Source: Desulfovibrio sp. (GTDB taxonomy: Bacteria > Desulfobacterota > Desulfovibrionia > Desulfovibrionales > Desulfovibrionaceae). From it: a stretch of 64,000 nucleotides of DNA. Shown one piece after another: positions 1-7,925 of the stretch. The stretch lies in contig JACQYS010000010.1 of NCBI GenBank assembly GCA_016208105.1, forward strand, positions 122,994-186,993. Direction: 5' to 3'. The notes beneath the pieces are model-generated. The model did not search any database and was not told where the DNA came from. It saw nothing but the letters and a program-made list of their open reading frames with translations. The first letter of the stretch is position 1. Each line of letters begins with the position of its first letter. Position numbers and translations under genes: made by a program.

Positions 1-170
1 ATGTTGATGTCCGAGATGATCAGGTCGATCTTGTCTGCGGAGTACAGTTTTTCCAGGCCGTCCAGGCCGTCCTCGGCCGTTACGACCTTAAAGCCTTCCT
101 TTTTCATGATAAAGGCCACGAGGTTCCGCACTGTCTTCGAATCGTCAACGATGAGAATCGTTTTTGACAT
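1..170 (-). CDS. cheY: CheY-like response regulator, N-terminal part (cut by window edge)
   Basis: The minus strand from 170 encodes 56 codons beginning MSKTILIVDDSKTVRNL and running past the left edge. The DD acidic pair, the following S-K and the phosphoacceptor context LIISDINM are those of a single-domain receiver. An AGGAG ribosome site sits at the stop codon of the upstream cheW gene, so the two are translationally linked. Family knowledge: such a protein carries the phosphoryl signal from a CheA kinase to an output. It is the last gene visible in the chemosensory operon; cheA is not seen and may lie beyond the edge. Confidence 0.85.
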   Translation of the reverse strand, partial: MSKTILIVDDSKTVRNLVAFIMKKEGFKVVTAEDGLDGLEKLYSADKIDLIISDIN

Positions 171-179
171 ATCCGGCTC

Positions 180-851
180 CTAGTTCTTGAGCACTTTCTG
201 AAACAGTCGGCTGACCGACAATATCTTGATCAGCCTGTCGCCATTTTTAAGAAGACCAGCCATAAGGTCGGCACTGACGCCAACCTGACTTTCGATATTC
301 CATTCGATGTCGCCGCGCGGGGCTTTGTACATCGTGTCGATCGCCCGGACCTGAAGTCCGATTTGCATACCATGCACGCGGCACACGATCAAAAAGTTGT
401 CGGGCACTTCCGGGTTCGACGGAACTCCGAGCAAACAGGCCAAATCCACCAACGGGGTCACCCGGCCGCGCAGGTTGGTGACCCCAGCCAAAAACCGCGG
501 CGCCGCGGGCAGTTTTGTGGCTGGAACAGCGCGAAGCACTTCCTGCACGAGCATAATGGGCACAGCGAAAACCTGGTCGGCTACGTGGAAACTCACGAGC
601 CTGAGTTCCTCCTCGGCCATGAGGCTCGCTTCGTCAGGTCCGCCATCCACTTCGGGAGCGTCTCCGGACGGCCCCATGACTTGCTCGGCCTGAACCGGGC
701 GGGCCAAAGCCCTGCCCTCGGGAGAGTTCTCCCATCCGGCTCCGACGTACTTTTCCAAAAACGCCTGCTCTGGACCGGTCAACCCCTGCGTTTGACCTGC
801 GGCCTCGGGCAGGACGACGTCCTGTTCAAAATACGTTTCCAACGTCTTCAT
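180..851 (-). CDS. cheW: CheW-domain coupling protein with acidic N-terminal extension
   Basis: The protein has 223 residues. The C-terminal ~145 form a CheW domain: LVSFHVADQVFAVPI, then FLAGVTNLRGRVTPLVDL, then a conserved C-terminal part. The first ~80 residues are an acidic, proline/glycine-rich extension not usual in a 150-residue CheW. CheW domains couple receptors to the CheA kinase at the inner membrane. The start codon overlaps the stop of parA by one base (TGATG), so translation is coupled. The extension could mediate contact with the ParA-like protein; that is inference. Confidence 0.85.
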   Translation of the reverse strand: MKTLETYFEQDVVLPEAAGQTQGLTGPEQAFLEKYVGAGWENSPEGRALARPVQAEQVMGPSGDAPEVDGGPDEASLMAEEELRLVSFHVADQVFAVPIMLVQEVLRAVPATKLPAAPRFLAGVTNLRGRVTPLVDLACLLGVPSNPEVPDNFLIVCRVHGMQIGLQVRAIDTMYKAPRGDIEWNIESQVGVSADLMAGLLKNGDRLIKILSVSRLFQKVLKN

Positions 852-1618
852 CAGGTCACTATTTCCTTCGCCAAAGCCATGTATTCCTTTGCTCCGCGCG
901 AGCCCGGCGCCACGTCGTATATCACCTGACCGCGCGCGCTGGCTTCCCGGAATTGAGTGTCCAGGCCAATGACCGTTTCGAACATCTTGTCACCCAGCTT
1001 GTTTCGGACAAGTTCCAGCACCCTGCGGCAGGCCCCGGCGCGCTTGTCGAACATGGTGGCCAATGCTTTCCAGGCCACCGGACGCGGGAGCACCCGGTTC
1101 AATATCCTTATGGAGTCAAAGATCAGCCTCAAGCCATGAAGTGCCAGAAAATCAGTCTGGATCGGGATGATGAGCAGGTCCGAGGCCACCATCGCATTCA
1201 CCAGGAGCACTCCCATGTTCGGCGGGCAATCAAGGATTACGAAATCGTACTCCCCCGCCGCCGAGGCCAACAAGTTCTTGAGCAAAAGTCCCTTATTCTC
1301 CCGTCCCTTGAGATCTATGTCCAATTCCGAAAGCCGGACGTTGCTGGCTACAAGGTCCATGCCGCCTTCTCTTGATGGAAACACGGCACTGTCCCACTGG
1401 CTCTTCTCGAACTGGTCCAGCAACAGCAAATCGTACGCCGATACCGGCACGTTCTCCGGAAACAACCCCAGGTGCACCGAAGCGCAACCGTGCGGGTCCA
1501 AATCCATGAGGAGAACCTTTTTCTCCATCCTTGCCAGAGCCGCTCCCATTGATAAAGCCGTGGTGGTTTTGCCCACTCCGCCTTTTTGGTTGGCTATGGC
1601 GATTACCTTTACACCCAC
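851..1618 (-). CDS. ParA/Soj-type ATPase in chemosensory operon
   Basis: A deviant Walker A motif KGGVGKTT opens the protein, followed by DLDPHGCAS and FVILDCPPN, the pattern of ParA/MinD-type ATPases that bind DNA or membranes in an ATP-dependent way. No ParB gene and no parS-like repeat accompany it. The neighbours are cheR upstream and cheW downstream, so the likely role is positioning of the chemosensory array or its segregation at division, as known for ParC-type proteins of polar arrays (inference). I chose the GTG at 1618, five bases after GGGAG; an in-frame TTG lies at 1642. About 255 residues. Confidence 0.8.
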   Translation of the reverse strand: MGVKVIAIANQKGGVGKTTTALSMGAALARMEKKVLLMDLDPHGCASVHLGLFPENVPVSAYDLLLLDQFEKSQWDSAVFPSREGGMDLVASNVRLSELDIDLKGRENKGLLLKNLLASAAGEYDFVILDCPPNMGVLLVNAMVASDLLIIPIQTDFLALHGLRLIFDSIRILNRVLPRPVAWKALATMFDKRAGACRRVLELVRNKLGDKMFETVIGLDTQFREASARGQVIYDVAPGSRGAKEYMALAKEIVT

Positions 1619-1690
1619 TGACACTCCCGAAACCTGGAGCAAGACTGCACCTGGCCATACACGTCATTTTCGGCCAACATTCGGAATTCT

Positions 1691-2569
1691 TTATCCTTCT
1701 TTCAAATAGACAATGGCGCCGGGGTAGTGCTTGGGTTTAAACGCCCGGGATATGTTATGCAACGACTCTGAGTGCCCAATAAGCAGATATCCTCCGGGTA
1801 ACAAATTGTCATAGAAAGAACCGATCACATTTTTCTTCATTTCATCATCAAAGTAAATGATCACATTCCTGCAGAAAACTATCTGGGACCGATCCACTCG
1901 CTTCAGCATGGCCCTGTCACTCAAGTTGATCTGCCCGAAACTGACCAGGCGCTTCACCTCAGGCTTCACTTTGAATTTGCCCTCTTCCGCCAGGAAATAC
2001 TTTGTAACAATATCCTTTGGCGTGGTGCGTAGCGTATAGTCATTATAGACGCCGCGCCTTGCCGAGGACAGCACCGCCTCGGACAGATCGTTCGCGGTGA
2101 TTTTTATATCCCAGGAGGCGATTTCGGTCTTGAGCGCCTCAAGCAGAATGATGGCGATGGTGTAGGGTTCCTCACCCGTTGAGCAGCCAGCGGACCATAT
2201 GCGGAGCTTTTTGGCGCCGAGTTTGCGCTGCTGGTCGATCACCTCGGCAAGGACATTGTTTTGGAAAACAGCCAATTGCGGAGGGTTGCGGTAAAAGCTC
2301 GTTTCGTTTGTGGTCACCACCTCGAAGAGGCGGTTCAATTCCTGGCGTTTGCCGGGATCGTACTGCAGGAAGTGGTAATATTCGGCAAAACTCTTGAGAT
2401 TCAATTCCTTGATGCGGTTGGCCAGCCTGTTCTCGAGAAGATACTTGCGGTTGTCCGCAATGTATATTCCCGACTGCTGGTAAATGTAGTCCCTGAGCTG
2501 CGTGAACTCGGCATCTGTTATCTTGAGTTCCTTGCGCAGGGAAATGGACTTGGAAAAAAGAGAGGACAT
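1691..2569 (-). CDS. cheR: CheR chemoreceptor methyltransferase
   Basis: The 292-residue protein has the two parts of CheR: an N-terminal helical domain (FTQLRDYIYQQSGIYI) and a SAM-dependent methyltransferase domain with the motif IWSAGCSTGEEPYTIA at about 128-143 and IVFCRNVIIYF near 235. It transfers methyl groups from SAM to receptor glutamates during adaptation. It abuts the HEAT-repeat gene with no gap (stop CTA/start CAT on the plus strand), and its ribosome site AGAGGA lies within the end of that gene, so the two are coupled. The partner esterase CheB is in the same operon. Confidence 0.93.
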   Translation of the reverse strand: MSSLFSKSISLRKELKITDAEFTQLRDYIYQQSGIYIADNRKYLLENRLANRIKELNLKSFAEYYHFLQYDPGKRQELNRLFEVVTTNETSFYRNPPQLAVFQNNVLAEVIDQQRKLGAKKLRIWSAGCSTGEEPYTIAIILLEALKTEIASWDIKITANDLSEAVLSSARRGVYNDYTLRTTPKDIVTKYFLAEEGKFKVKPEVKRLVSFGQINLSDRAMLKRVDRSQIVFCRNVIIYFDDEMKKNVIGSFYDNLLPGGYLLIGHSESLHNISRAFKPKHYPGAIVYLKEG

Positions 2570-4498
2570 CTACAAATCCTCTCCGTGCCCTTCTTGAATC
2601 TTGGAGATGGCGGCTTCGGCCGCATCGATCAGTTCCTGGTCGTTTGTGTTGAGCACTTCGAGAAGAGCCCGGAAGGACACGTTGCCGCCGATCTCCCCAA
2701 GCGTCTCGATGACCTTTAAGGCCAGGAGCTTGTTGGGGCTTTCAAGGAAGCCGACGAGCTTGGGCACGGCTTCCTGGGCCATGCGGGTTCCCAAGGCTTC
2801 CATGGCCCTGATGCGGACCCAGTCGTCGGAATCATCCAATGCCTGTATGAGGTACTCGGTGCCCTCGGTCAGCGAGCAGTGTCCTATCTGTTCCACCACG
2901 GCCAGACGTACTTCCCGGGACTCGTCGGAGAGCCTGGAAACAAGAAGGGCAAGCCCTTCCCCTTCCGGGCCGCAGAGCCTGGCCACGGCTTCGAGCGCCA
3001 CTTTGCGGATATCCGGGACCTCGTCTTCGAGGGCCGCCCTCAGTTCTTCGATGTTGGATTCGGGGTCTATCTTGCCCAGGGCGTAGACCGCCATGAGCCG
3101 CTCCAGCGGCTCTTCGGATTTTGACATTTCCTTGAAGCGTTCGGCCATATCGACGCCGCCAATGGCCACGCACGCGTCGAGAGCGGCCTCCTTCACGTCG
3201 TCGTACGGATGATGCAGCTGCTGGAATAACGCTTCCGCAGCGGATGAGACATGCATCTTTCTGCCAAGGAAATTGAGCGTTCCTTTGATGACTGTGCCGT
3301 CCGTGTGTCTGGCCAGGACATCGATGAAGAATTCGACAGCCTCCTCTCCCCCCACCTGGAGCAAGGCGCGGACGATTTCGCGCTGGATATCCCGGTCGCG
3401 TTTCCAGAATGAGGCCATCAGAAGCTGCGAAACCTCCAGCCCGCCGATACGGGTCATGGCCTCCACCGCCACCTGGGCCACGGAGTGCTCTCCTGAGGCG
3501 AGGGCCTCTTTCAGGGAATCCGTCAGACCAATGGTCGCCAAGGCAGAAACAGCCAGTTCCAGGCGCTCCTGGTCGTTGTCCGGCTCAAGATTGCCAGCCA
3601 GCTCAAGTACCGCACGGGACGCTTTGGCACCGCCTACAAAGGCCAGACCGTGCACGGCAGCGTCCTGGATATCGATGTCTTCGTCGGAAAGTGCGGCCAA
3701 AAGGTAGTCCCGGAATTTCTCCCTGTCGTTCTCGGAGAGCAATGTCAGGGATTTGCCGCCGAGGATCATCACCACGGCCTTGCAAATCTTGTTGCGAAGC
3801 GCCGCCGGGGAGTTGTCCAGATACTTAATCAGCATGGTCACGGCTTTGATGTTGCCTATCTCGCCAAGGGTATCCACGATCATGGAGGCCACGAGGTCGG
3901 ACGACTTGCTCAAGGCGCCGATCAAGGCGCTCACGGAAGACTCGTCGCGGATTTTCGCCAAGGATTCGATGACCGCGAACTGCACCCACTCGTCGTCGGT
4001 CAGGGCCTTGTTGAGGCACTTGGCGGCTTCGTGCTTGCCAAGCGTCCCCAGGCTCACCGCCGCCTGGTAGCGCACGTTGACTTCCGGATCCTTGAGCAGG
4101 GCTTCGCAGAGAGGATCGACAGCCATGGGGCTGTTGGTGGAGCCTATGATGTCGGAGGCGAAAATCCGCATGTCGGGGTCCTGGTCGTGCAGAAGCTCCA
4201 CAAGCGTCGGGAAATCCTGATCCCCGACCTCGCGCATGACGTCCATGGCGATATTTCGCGCGGGAGGGTCGTCGGAGCGCAAGAGCGGCGCCACGGCGCG
4301 AACGACCGCCGGGCCGCCGATGCTGCGCAAGGCGCGGTCCGCCGCCTCCTGGACGCCCAAGTTCTGACTTTGAACCAGTTTCGCCAAAAGAGGGACAGCG
4401 GCCTCGATTTTGGCTTCGCCAGCGGCAAAAGCAGCTTCGCGTTCCAGTTCGACATCTCCGGACTGAAGCTGGCTAAACAGTTCGTCGTGTTCGCCCAT
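2570..4498 (-). CDS. HEAT-repeat scaffold protein in chemosensory operon
   Basis: The 642 residues consist of some twenty consecutive ~30-residue helical repeats of the HEAT/PBS-lyase type (for instance AVDPLCEALLKDPEVNVRYQ, ALIQALDDSDDWVRIRAME). There is no signal peptide, membrane segment or catalytic motif. HEAT solenoids are protein-binding scaffolds. Its place between cheB and cheR, abutting cheR, points to a role in organising or modulating this chemosensory pathway, perhaps by binding CheB, CheR or the ParA-like ATPase. It starts 41 bases after the cheB stop. Confidence 0.85.
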   Translation of the reverse strand: MGEHDELFSQLQSGDVELEREAAFAAGEAKIEAAVPLLAKLVQSQNLGVQEAADRALRSIGGPAVVRAVAPLLRSDDPPARNIAMDVMREVGDQDFPTLVELLHDQDPDMRIFASDIIGSTNSPMAVDPLCEALLKDPEVNVRYQAAVSLGTLGKHEAAKCLNKALTDDEWVQFAVIESLAKIRDESSVSALIGALSKSSDLVASMIVDTLGEIGNIKAVTMLIKYLDNSPAALRNKICKAVVMILGGKSLTLLSENDREKFRDYLLAALSDEDIDIQDAAVHGLAFVGGAKASRAVLELAGNLEPDNDQERLELAVSALATIGLTDSLKEALASGEHSVAQVAVEAMTRIGGLEVSQLLMASFWKRDRDIQREIVRALLQVGGEEAVEFFIDVLARHTDGTVIKGTLNFLGRKMHVSSAAEALFQQLHHPYDDVKEAALDACVAIGGVDMAERFKEMSKSEEPLERLMAVYALGKIDPESNIEELRAALEDEVPDIRKVALEAVARLCGPEGEGLALLVSRLSDESREVRLAVVEQIGHCSLTEGTEYLIQALDDSDDWVRIRAMEALGTRMAQEAVPKLVGFLESPNKLLALKVIETLGEIGGNVSFRALLEVLNTNDQELIDAAEAAISKIQEGHGEDL

Positions 4499-4539
4499 AG
4501 GCTCCCCGGATTCCGTCCAGTGTCGGGACGGAGCAACAC

Positions 4540-5619
4540 TTATTTATACAGACAGTTCATGATGGCCTGGGCCATCTCGTCAATATCCACGATTTCATCG
4601 GCAAGACCGGCGTCAACGATGGCTTTCGGCATTCCATACACAACGCAGGAAGCATCCGACTGGGCCAGCGCGCGTCCCCCCTTCTGCTTGAGAACCTTCA
4701 CGCCCTCCAGACCGTCGGAGCCCATGCCGGTGAGGATGACGCCAAGCGCCCGTTTGCCCACCGCATCCGCCGCCGACCCGACCAGCACGTTGGCCGAAGG
4801 CTTGTAGAGCGCCTCGGCGGGCTCGGAAGTGATCTCGATCTCAACCCTGCTGACCTTCTGGTGCAATTTCAGGTGTTTGCCGCCTGGAGCAATGAAGACC
4901 TGGCCCGGCGCTAGCCGGTCGCCTGTTTCAGCTTCCTTGACCGACACCTGGCAAACGCCGTCGAGCCGTTTGGCAAAGGGGCCGGTAAAGGCCGCCGGCA
5001 TGTGCTGCGCAATGACAATGGAGGCGGGAAAATCCTTGGGCAGGGCCGACAGCACCTTTTGGACCGCTGGAGGTCCGCCGGTGGAGACACCGATGGCCAC
5101 CAGGTCACGGACCAGAGCCCCGGAGGGGCGAACGAACTCTCTTCTGTGTTCCGTTTCGGCAGGCGGACAGGGCGCCGTGGAGGTGGAAACGCACGGTCTT
5201 TTGTAGGGCGTTGGAGGCCTGAACTTACGCCGGGCGATCTGCTTGACCTTGGCCTGGAGGTCTTCTTCGATCTTGACGATGTCCAACGAGACTTTGGAGA
5301 GCTGCTTCGGAATGAAGTCAACCGCTCCAAGCTCCATTGCCTTCAGTGTGGCTTCGGCGCCTTCAACCGTGAGGGAGCTGACCATAAGCACAGGCTTTGG
5401 CATCTCCATCATGATGTGTTTGAGCGCCGTCAAACCGTCCATGCGGGGCATTTCGATATCAAGCGTGATAACGTCCGGATTGTGCTTGCGAATGACCTCA
5501 AGGCCTTCCTGGCCGTCCCGGGCCGTGGCCACGACCTTGATCTCCGGGTCCTTCTCGAGCATGGACGCGAGCGCCTTGCGCATGAATGCCGAGTCGTCGA
5601 CGACTACTACGCTTATCAC
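4540..5619 (-). CDS. cheB: CheB protein-glutamate methylesterase/deamidase
   Basis: The 359 residues comprise a receiver domain (VVVDDSAFMR, phosphoacceptor Asp54 in LDIEMPRMDG, lysine in FIPKQL) joined by a ~30-residue linker to a methylesterase domain. The Ser-His-Asp triad is visible as IGVSTGG, IAQHMP and LTGMGSDG. The enzyme removes methyl groups from chemoreceptors and deamidates glutamines in the cytoplasm, opposing CheR. It is the first gene of the minus-strand operon, with about 180 bases of upstream DNA before the tRNA gene. Confidence 0.95.
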   Translation of the reverse strand: MISVVVVDDSAFMRKALASMLEKDPEIKVVATARDGQEGLEVIRKHNPDVITLDIEMPRMDGLTALKHIMMEMPKPVLMVSSLTVEGAEATLKAMELGAVDFIPKQLSKVSLDIVKIEEDLQAKVKQIARRKFRPPTPYKRPCVSTSTAPCPPAETEHRREFVRPSGALVRDLVAIGVSTGGPPAVQKVLSALPKDFPASIVIAQHMPAAFTGPFAKRLDGVCQVSVKEAETGDRLAPGQVFIAPGGKHLKLHQKVSRVEIEITSEPAEALYKPSANVLVGSAADAVGKRALGVILTGMGSDGLEGVKVLKQKGGRALAQSDASCVVYGMPKAIVDAGLADEIVDIDEMAQAIMNCLYK

Positions 5620-5798
5620 ATTTGAATCCTTTGATGTTTGTCGTGCCGGCCGATCCTCCGGCTGGGGATGAACGAAAGCCCATGATCACGAAGGGATGGC
5701 AAGACCTGAATATAGATACTTGAAAAGACAGCGCCTTGACAACATGAAATCATACTTGCCAAACCCCGATCACTTGTTTACAAGCCTCATCTCCATCG

Positions 5799-5876
5799 CG
5801 GGATGTAGCTCAGCTTGGCTAGAGCGCTGCGTTCGGGACGCAGAGGCCGGAGGTTCGAATCCTCTCATCCCGACCA
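5799..5876 (+). tRNA. tRNA-Pro(CGG)
   Basis: A full cloverleaf can be folded: acceptor arms CGGGATG and CATCCCG, D arm with GCTC/GAGC, anticodon stem CTGCG/CGCAG around loop TTCGGGA, T arm with TTCGAAT, discriminator A and an encoded CCA. The anticodon CGG reads proline codon CCG. Confidence 0.95.
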
Positions 5877-5883
5877 AGAATTA

Positions 5884-5923
5884 CGGGGGCTTACGGATAA
5901 AACGTAAGCCCCCGATTTCTTTT
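5884..5923 (+). terminator. Intrinsic terminator after tRNA-Pro
   Basis: A 12-bp perfect stem (CGGGGGCTTACG and its complement) with a 7-base loop is followed by ATTTCTTTT, seven bases after the tRNA CCA end. Confidence 0.9.
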
Positions 5924-6305
5924 GGGACATGGATTCGAGACACTAGCTTGAAGCTTGGGGCTATGGGATGGCCCGACCCAGTCTTGAGCCAGATCCATTA
6001 TTTTCGCGTTCCCCTACTTCTTGCCGTCCCGAAAGACCGGCCGTGCACACGGCGGCATCGCTCAAAAAGCATCTCCCGCTCTTTCCGATTTGTCCGGAAT
6101 ATTCCCCGATCGATTCGAGTATGGCAAGCGCGGGGTTCGCTCATCAATTCCTGACGATCTTCCTTGCCGTATAATAACAAATATCTATTCGCTAAATTTT
6201 ATGAATACGTTCGATTTGCCATAAATTGATCGCATAGTATATACTTGCCAATTGACACAAACGCACCCTTGTGGATAGCTTGCCCAAAAAAATCAGGGGG
6301 ATTGC
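5924..6305. other. Gene-free stretch, AT-rich promoter side
   Basis: About 380 bases without a supportable gene. The right half (6165-6250) is clearly AT-rich and probably holds the promoter of the lipoprotein gene at 6306. Short open frames here have neither ribosome sites nor recognisable content. I see no copy of the tRNA 3' end, so no attachment-site duplication is visible. Confidence 0.6.
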
Positions 6306-6713
6306 ATGAAACGGCTTGTCTTAGTGTTCATGGCCGCCACCGTGTTCGCATCCATGGGGTGTTCGGCCTCCAGCCACAAGGCCCAGGTCCAGAACGACGT
6401 CGCGGACCGTATTTCCGTGGGCACCGTGCAGCGCGAAATCCGCGTGGGCATGAGCTCCGCCGACGTTGTGGCCGCCCTTGGTTCCCCCAACATGGTTACC
6501 ACTGACGACCAGCGCCGCGAGGTGTGGGTCTACGACAAGATCTCCACCGAGGTCAGCTACTCCAAGAGCAACGCCTACGGCACCCTGCTCCTGGTGGGTG
6601 GCGGCGTGGCCTCCGGCGCGGCTTCGCGCTCCCAGCGCACCCTGACCGTCATCGTCAAGTTCGACAACGAACAGAAGGTGCGGGACTTCGCCTACCGCCA
6701 GTCCAGTTTCTGA
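6306..6713 (+). CDS. SmpA/OmlA-like outer-membrane lipoprotein
   Basis: The 135-residue protein starts with a lipoprotein signal peptide ending in ASMGC (lipidated Cys19). The mature part contains IRVGMSSADVVAALGSPNMVT followed by EVWVYDK, the pattern of the SmpA/BamE/OmlA fold (start of helix, G-x-P turn, then W-x-Y strand). A glycine-rich stretch at about 95-110 (LLLVGGGVASGAA) may be membrane-associated. Family members are small periplasm-facing lipoproteins; a specific partner cannot be named. The start is preceded by AGGGGG. Confidence 0.8.
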   Translation: MKRLVLVFMAATVFASMGCSASSHKAQVQNDVADRISVGTVQREIRVGMSSADVVAALGSPNMVTTDDQRREVWVYDKISTEVSYSKSNAYGTLLLVGGGVASGAASRSQRTLTVIVKFDNEQKVRDFAYRQSSF

Positions 6714-6837
6714 CAGCTTGTTGAAAAATGCCCACTGGCTTCGTTGCCGTTCAAAAGTCAAACCTTCGCGTATGTCCAATACGCTTCAGCCTTGACTTTT
6801 TTCTGCGCCTTGCCAGCAGGCTTTTTGAACAAGCTGT
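6713..6837. repeat. Palindromic MITE-like element
   Basis: The termini ACAGCTTGTTGAAAAA and its near-complement (TTTTTGAACAAGCTGT) are inverted; the interior is also an imperfect palindrome (matching GCCNNCTGGC, TTGACTTTT and TACGC segments on both arms). The total is about 125 bp, it has no coding capacity, and it begins at the stop codon of the preceding lipoprotein gene. It could fold as one long hairpin and might terminate transcription. Its shape is that of a non-autonomous miniature element; no second copy is visible in the window. Confidence 0.7.
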
Positions 6838-6878
6838 GAAGATTGAACATTTTCACCGGGTTGTTAAGGGGAGGATTC

Positions 6879-7412
6879 ATGTTCAAGAGAAGCGCGGCCG
6901 TTGTTGCCATCGTGGCTCTGCTCTCGGGGTGCGTGACGGCCAAGGTGCCGAAACAGGCTTTGGACCTCTCTCCTGAGGATCTTTCCAACAAGCAACTGCA
7001 GTCCCGGGTGTTCGACACCACGGACGAGAAGAAGATGCTGGCCGCTTCGGCCGCCCTGCTCCAGGACCTGGGCTTCAACCTGGACGAGAGCTGCACGGAC
7101 CTCGGCTTGGTGACCTCTTCCAAGAACCGCACCGCCATCCATGCTGGCCAGGTGGCGGGCGCCATCGTGGTTGCCCTCCTCTTCGGCGTGGCCGTTCCGG
7201 TGGACAAGGAGCAGAAGATACGGGCCTCGCTGGTCACCCGGCCGGTGGGCGAAAAAGGCGACCGGGTGCTGGTGCGCCTGACCTTGCAGCGCGTGGTCTG
7301 GAACACCAAGAAGGACGTCACCAAGGCGGAAACCGTCAACGATCCCACGATTTATCAGGAATTCTTCAACAAATTGGCCCAATCCGTCTTTCTGGAGGCC
7401 CACGACATATGA
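6879..7412 (+). CDS. Lipoprotein of unknown function (paralogue of next gene)
   Basis: The 177-residue protein from ATG 6879 has AAGGGGAGG upstream. A signal peptide with lipobox LLSGC places the lipidated cysteine at residue 18. The mature part shares with the next gene the segment QSRVFDTTDEKKMLAASAALLQDLGFNLDES..LGLV and the ending YQEFFNKLAQSVFLEAH. It contains a hydrophobic, glycine-rich segment (VAGAIVVALLFGVAVPV, about 103-119), which the paralogue lacks. I do not recognise a characterised function. It forms a two-gene operon with 7409-7840. Confidence 0.8.
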   Translation: MFKRSAAVVAIVALLSGCVTAKVPKQALDLSPEDLSNKQLQSRVFDTTDEKKMLAASAALLQDLGFNLDESCTDLGLVTSSKNRTAIHAGQVAGAIVVALLFGVAVPVDKEQKIRASLVTRPVGEKGDRVLVRLTLQRVVWNTKKDVTKAETVNDPTIYQEFFNKLAQSVFLEAHDI

Positions 7413-7840
7413 CATCCCGCACACTCCCAGCCCTACTGGCCGCCCTGCTCCTGCTTGCCTGCCTGGCCGGATGCCAGACCACGTCGCGCAACCAGATCAT
7501 GGCGGCCTCGGCCTCCCAGGTGGAACTGCGCAACTACCAGAGCCGGCGCTTCGACACCGCCGACAAGGAAAAGACCCTGCGCACGGTGATGGCTACCCTG
7601 CAGGACCTGGGCTTCATCATAGACAAGGCGGACATGGTACTCGGCTCGGTGAGCGGCACGAAGCTTTCCGGCTATAGCCTGCGTATGACCGTGTCCGTTA
7701 GGCCCAAGGGCCAGGAGCAGATGCTGGTGCGGGCAAACGCCCAGTACAACATCACGGCCGTGGAAGACCCGGAGCCGTACCAGCAGTTCTTCGTGTCGTT
7801 GGAGAAGTCCATGTTCTTGACCGCGCACATGGATGAGTAG
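7409..7840 (+). CDS. Lipoprotein of unknown function (paralogue of previous gene)
   Basis: The 143-residue protein has a signal peptide ending CLAGC (Cys22). Its start overlaps the stop of the previous gene by four bases (ATGA), so translation is coupled. The mature region, YQSRRFDTADKEKTLRTVMATLQDLGFIID and YQQFFVSLEKSMFLTAHMD, matches the upstream paralogue, minus its hydrophobic insert. The pair probably form one envelope-associated unit. Function unknown. Confidence 0.8.
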   Translation: MTSRTLPALLAALLLLACLAGCQTTSRNQIMAASASQVELRNYQSRRFDTADKEKTLRTVMATLQDLGFIIDKADMVLGSVSGTKLSGYSLRMTVSVRPKGQEQMLVRANAQYNITAVEDPEPYQQFFVSLEKSMFLTAHMDE

Positions 7841-7878
7841 TGCTGTTTCGGAGAGAAAACAGTGAAGAGAATAAAGAA

Positions 7879-7901
7879 GGGGCCCGAGGGCCCCTTTTGT
7901 T
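7879..7901 (+). terminator. Intrinsic terminator of lipoprotein operon
   Basis: The perfect hairpin GGGGCCCGAGGGCCCC is followed by TTTTGTT. It separates the plus-strand lipoprotein operon from the convergent prophage genes. Confidence 0.9.
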
Positions 7902-7925
7902 GGTTTCGTTCACAAGAGATGCCTG

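Noticed and set aside
851..1618. Plasmid or chromosome partition locus (parAB)
   Set aside because: No parB and no parS-like repeats; the gene is embedded in a chemosensory operon.
5799..5923. tRNA-Pro as integration site of the prophage remnant
   Set aside because: No copy of the tRNA 3' end is seen near 19.6-21.8 kb or elsewhere in the window, and three lipoprotein genes lie between the tRNA and the phage genes.
5696..6154. 152-codon plus-strand frame across the tRNA
   Set aside because: It reads through the tRNA and its terminator; not a gene.
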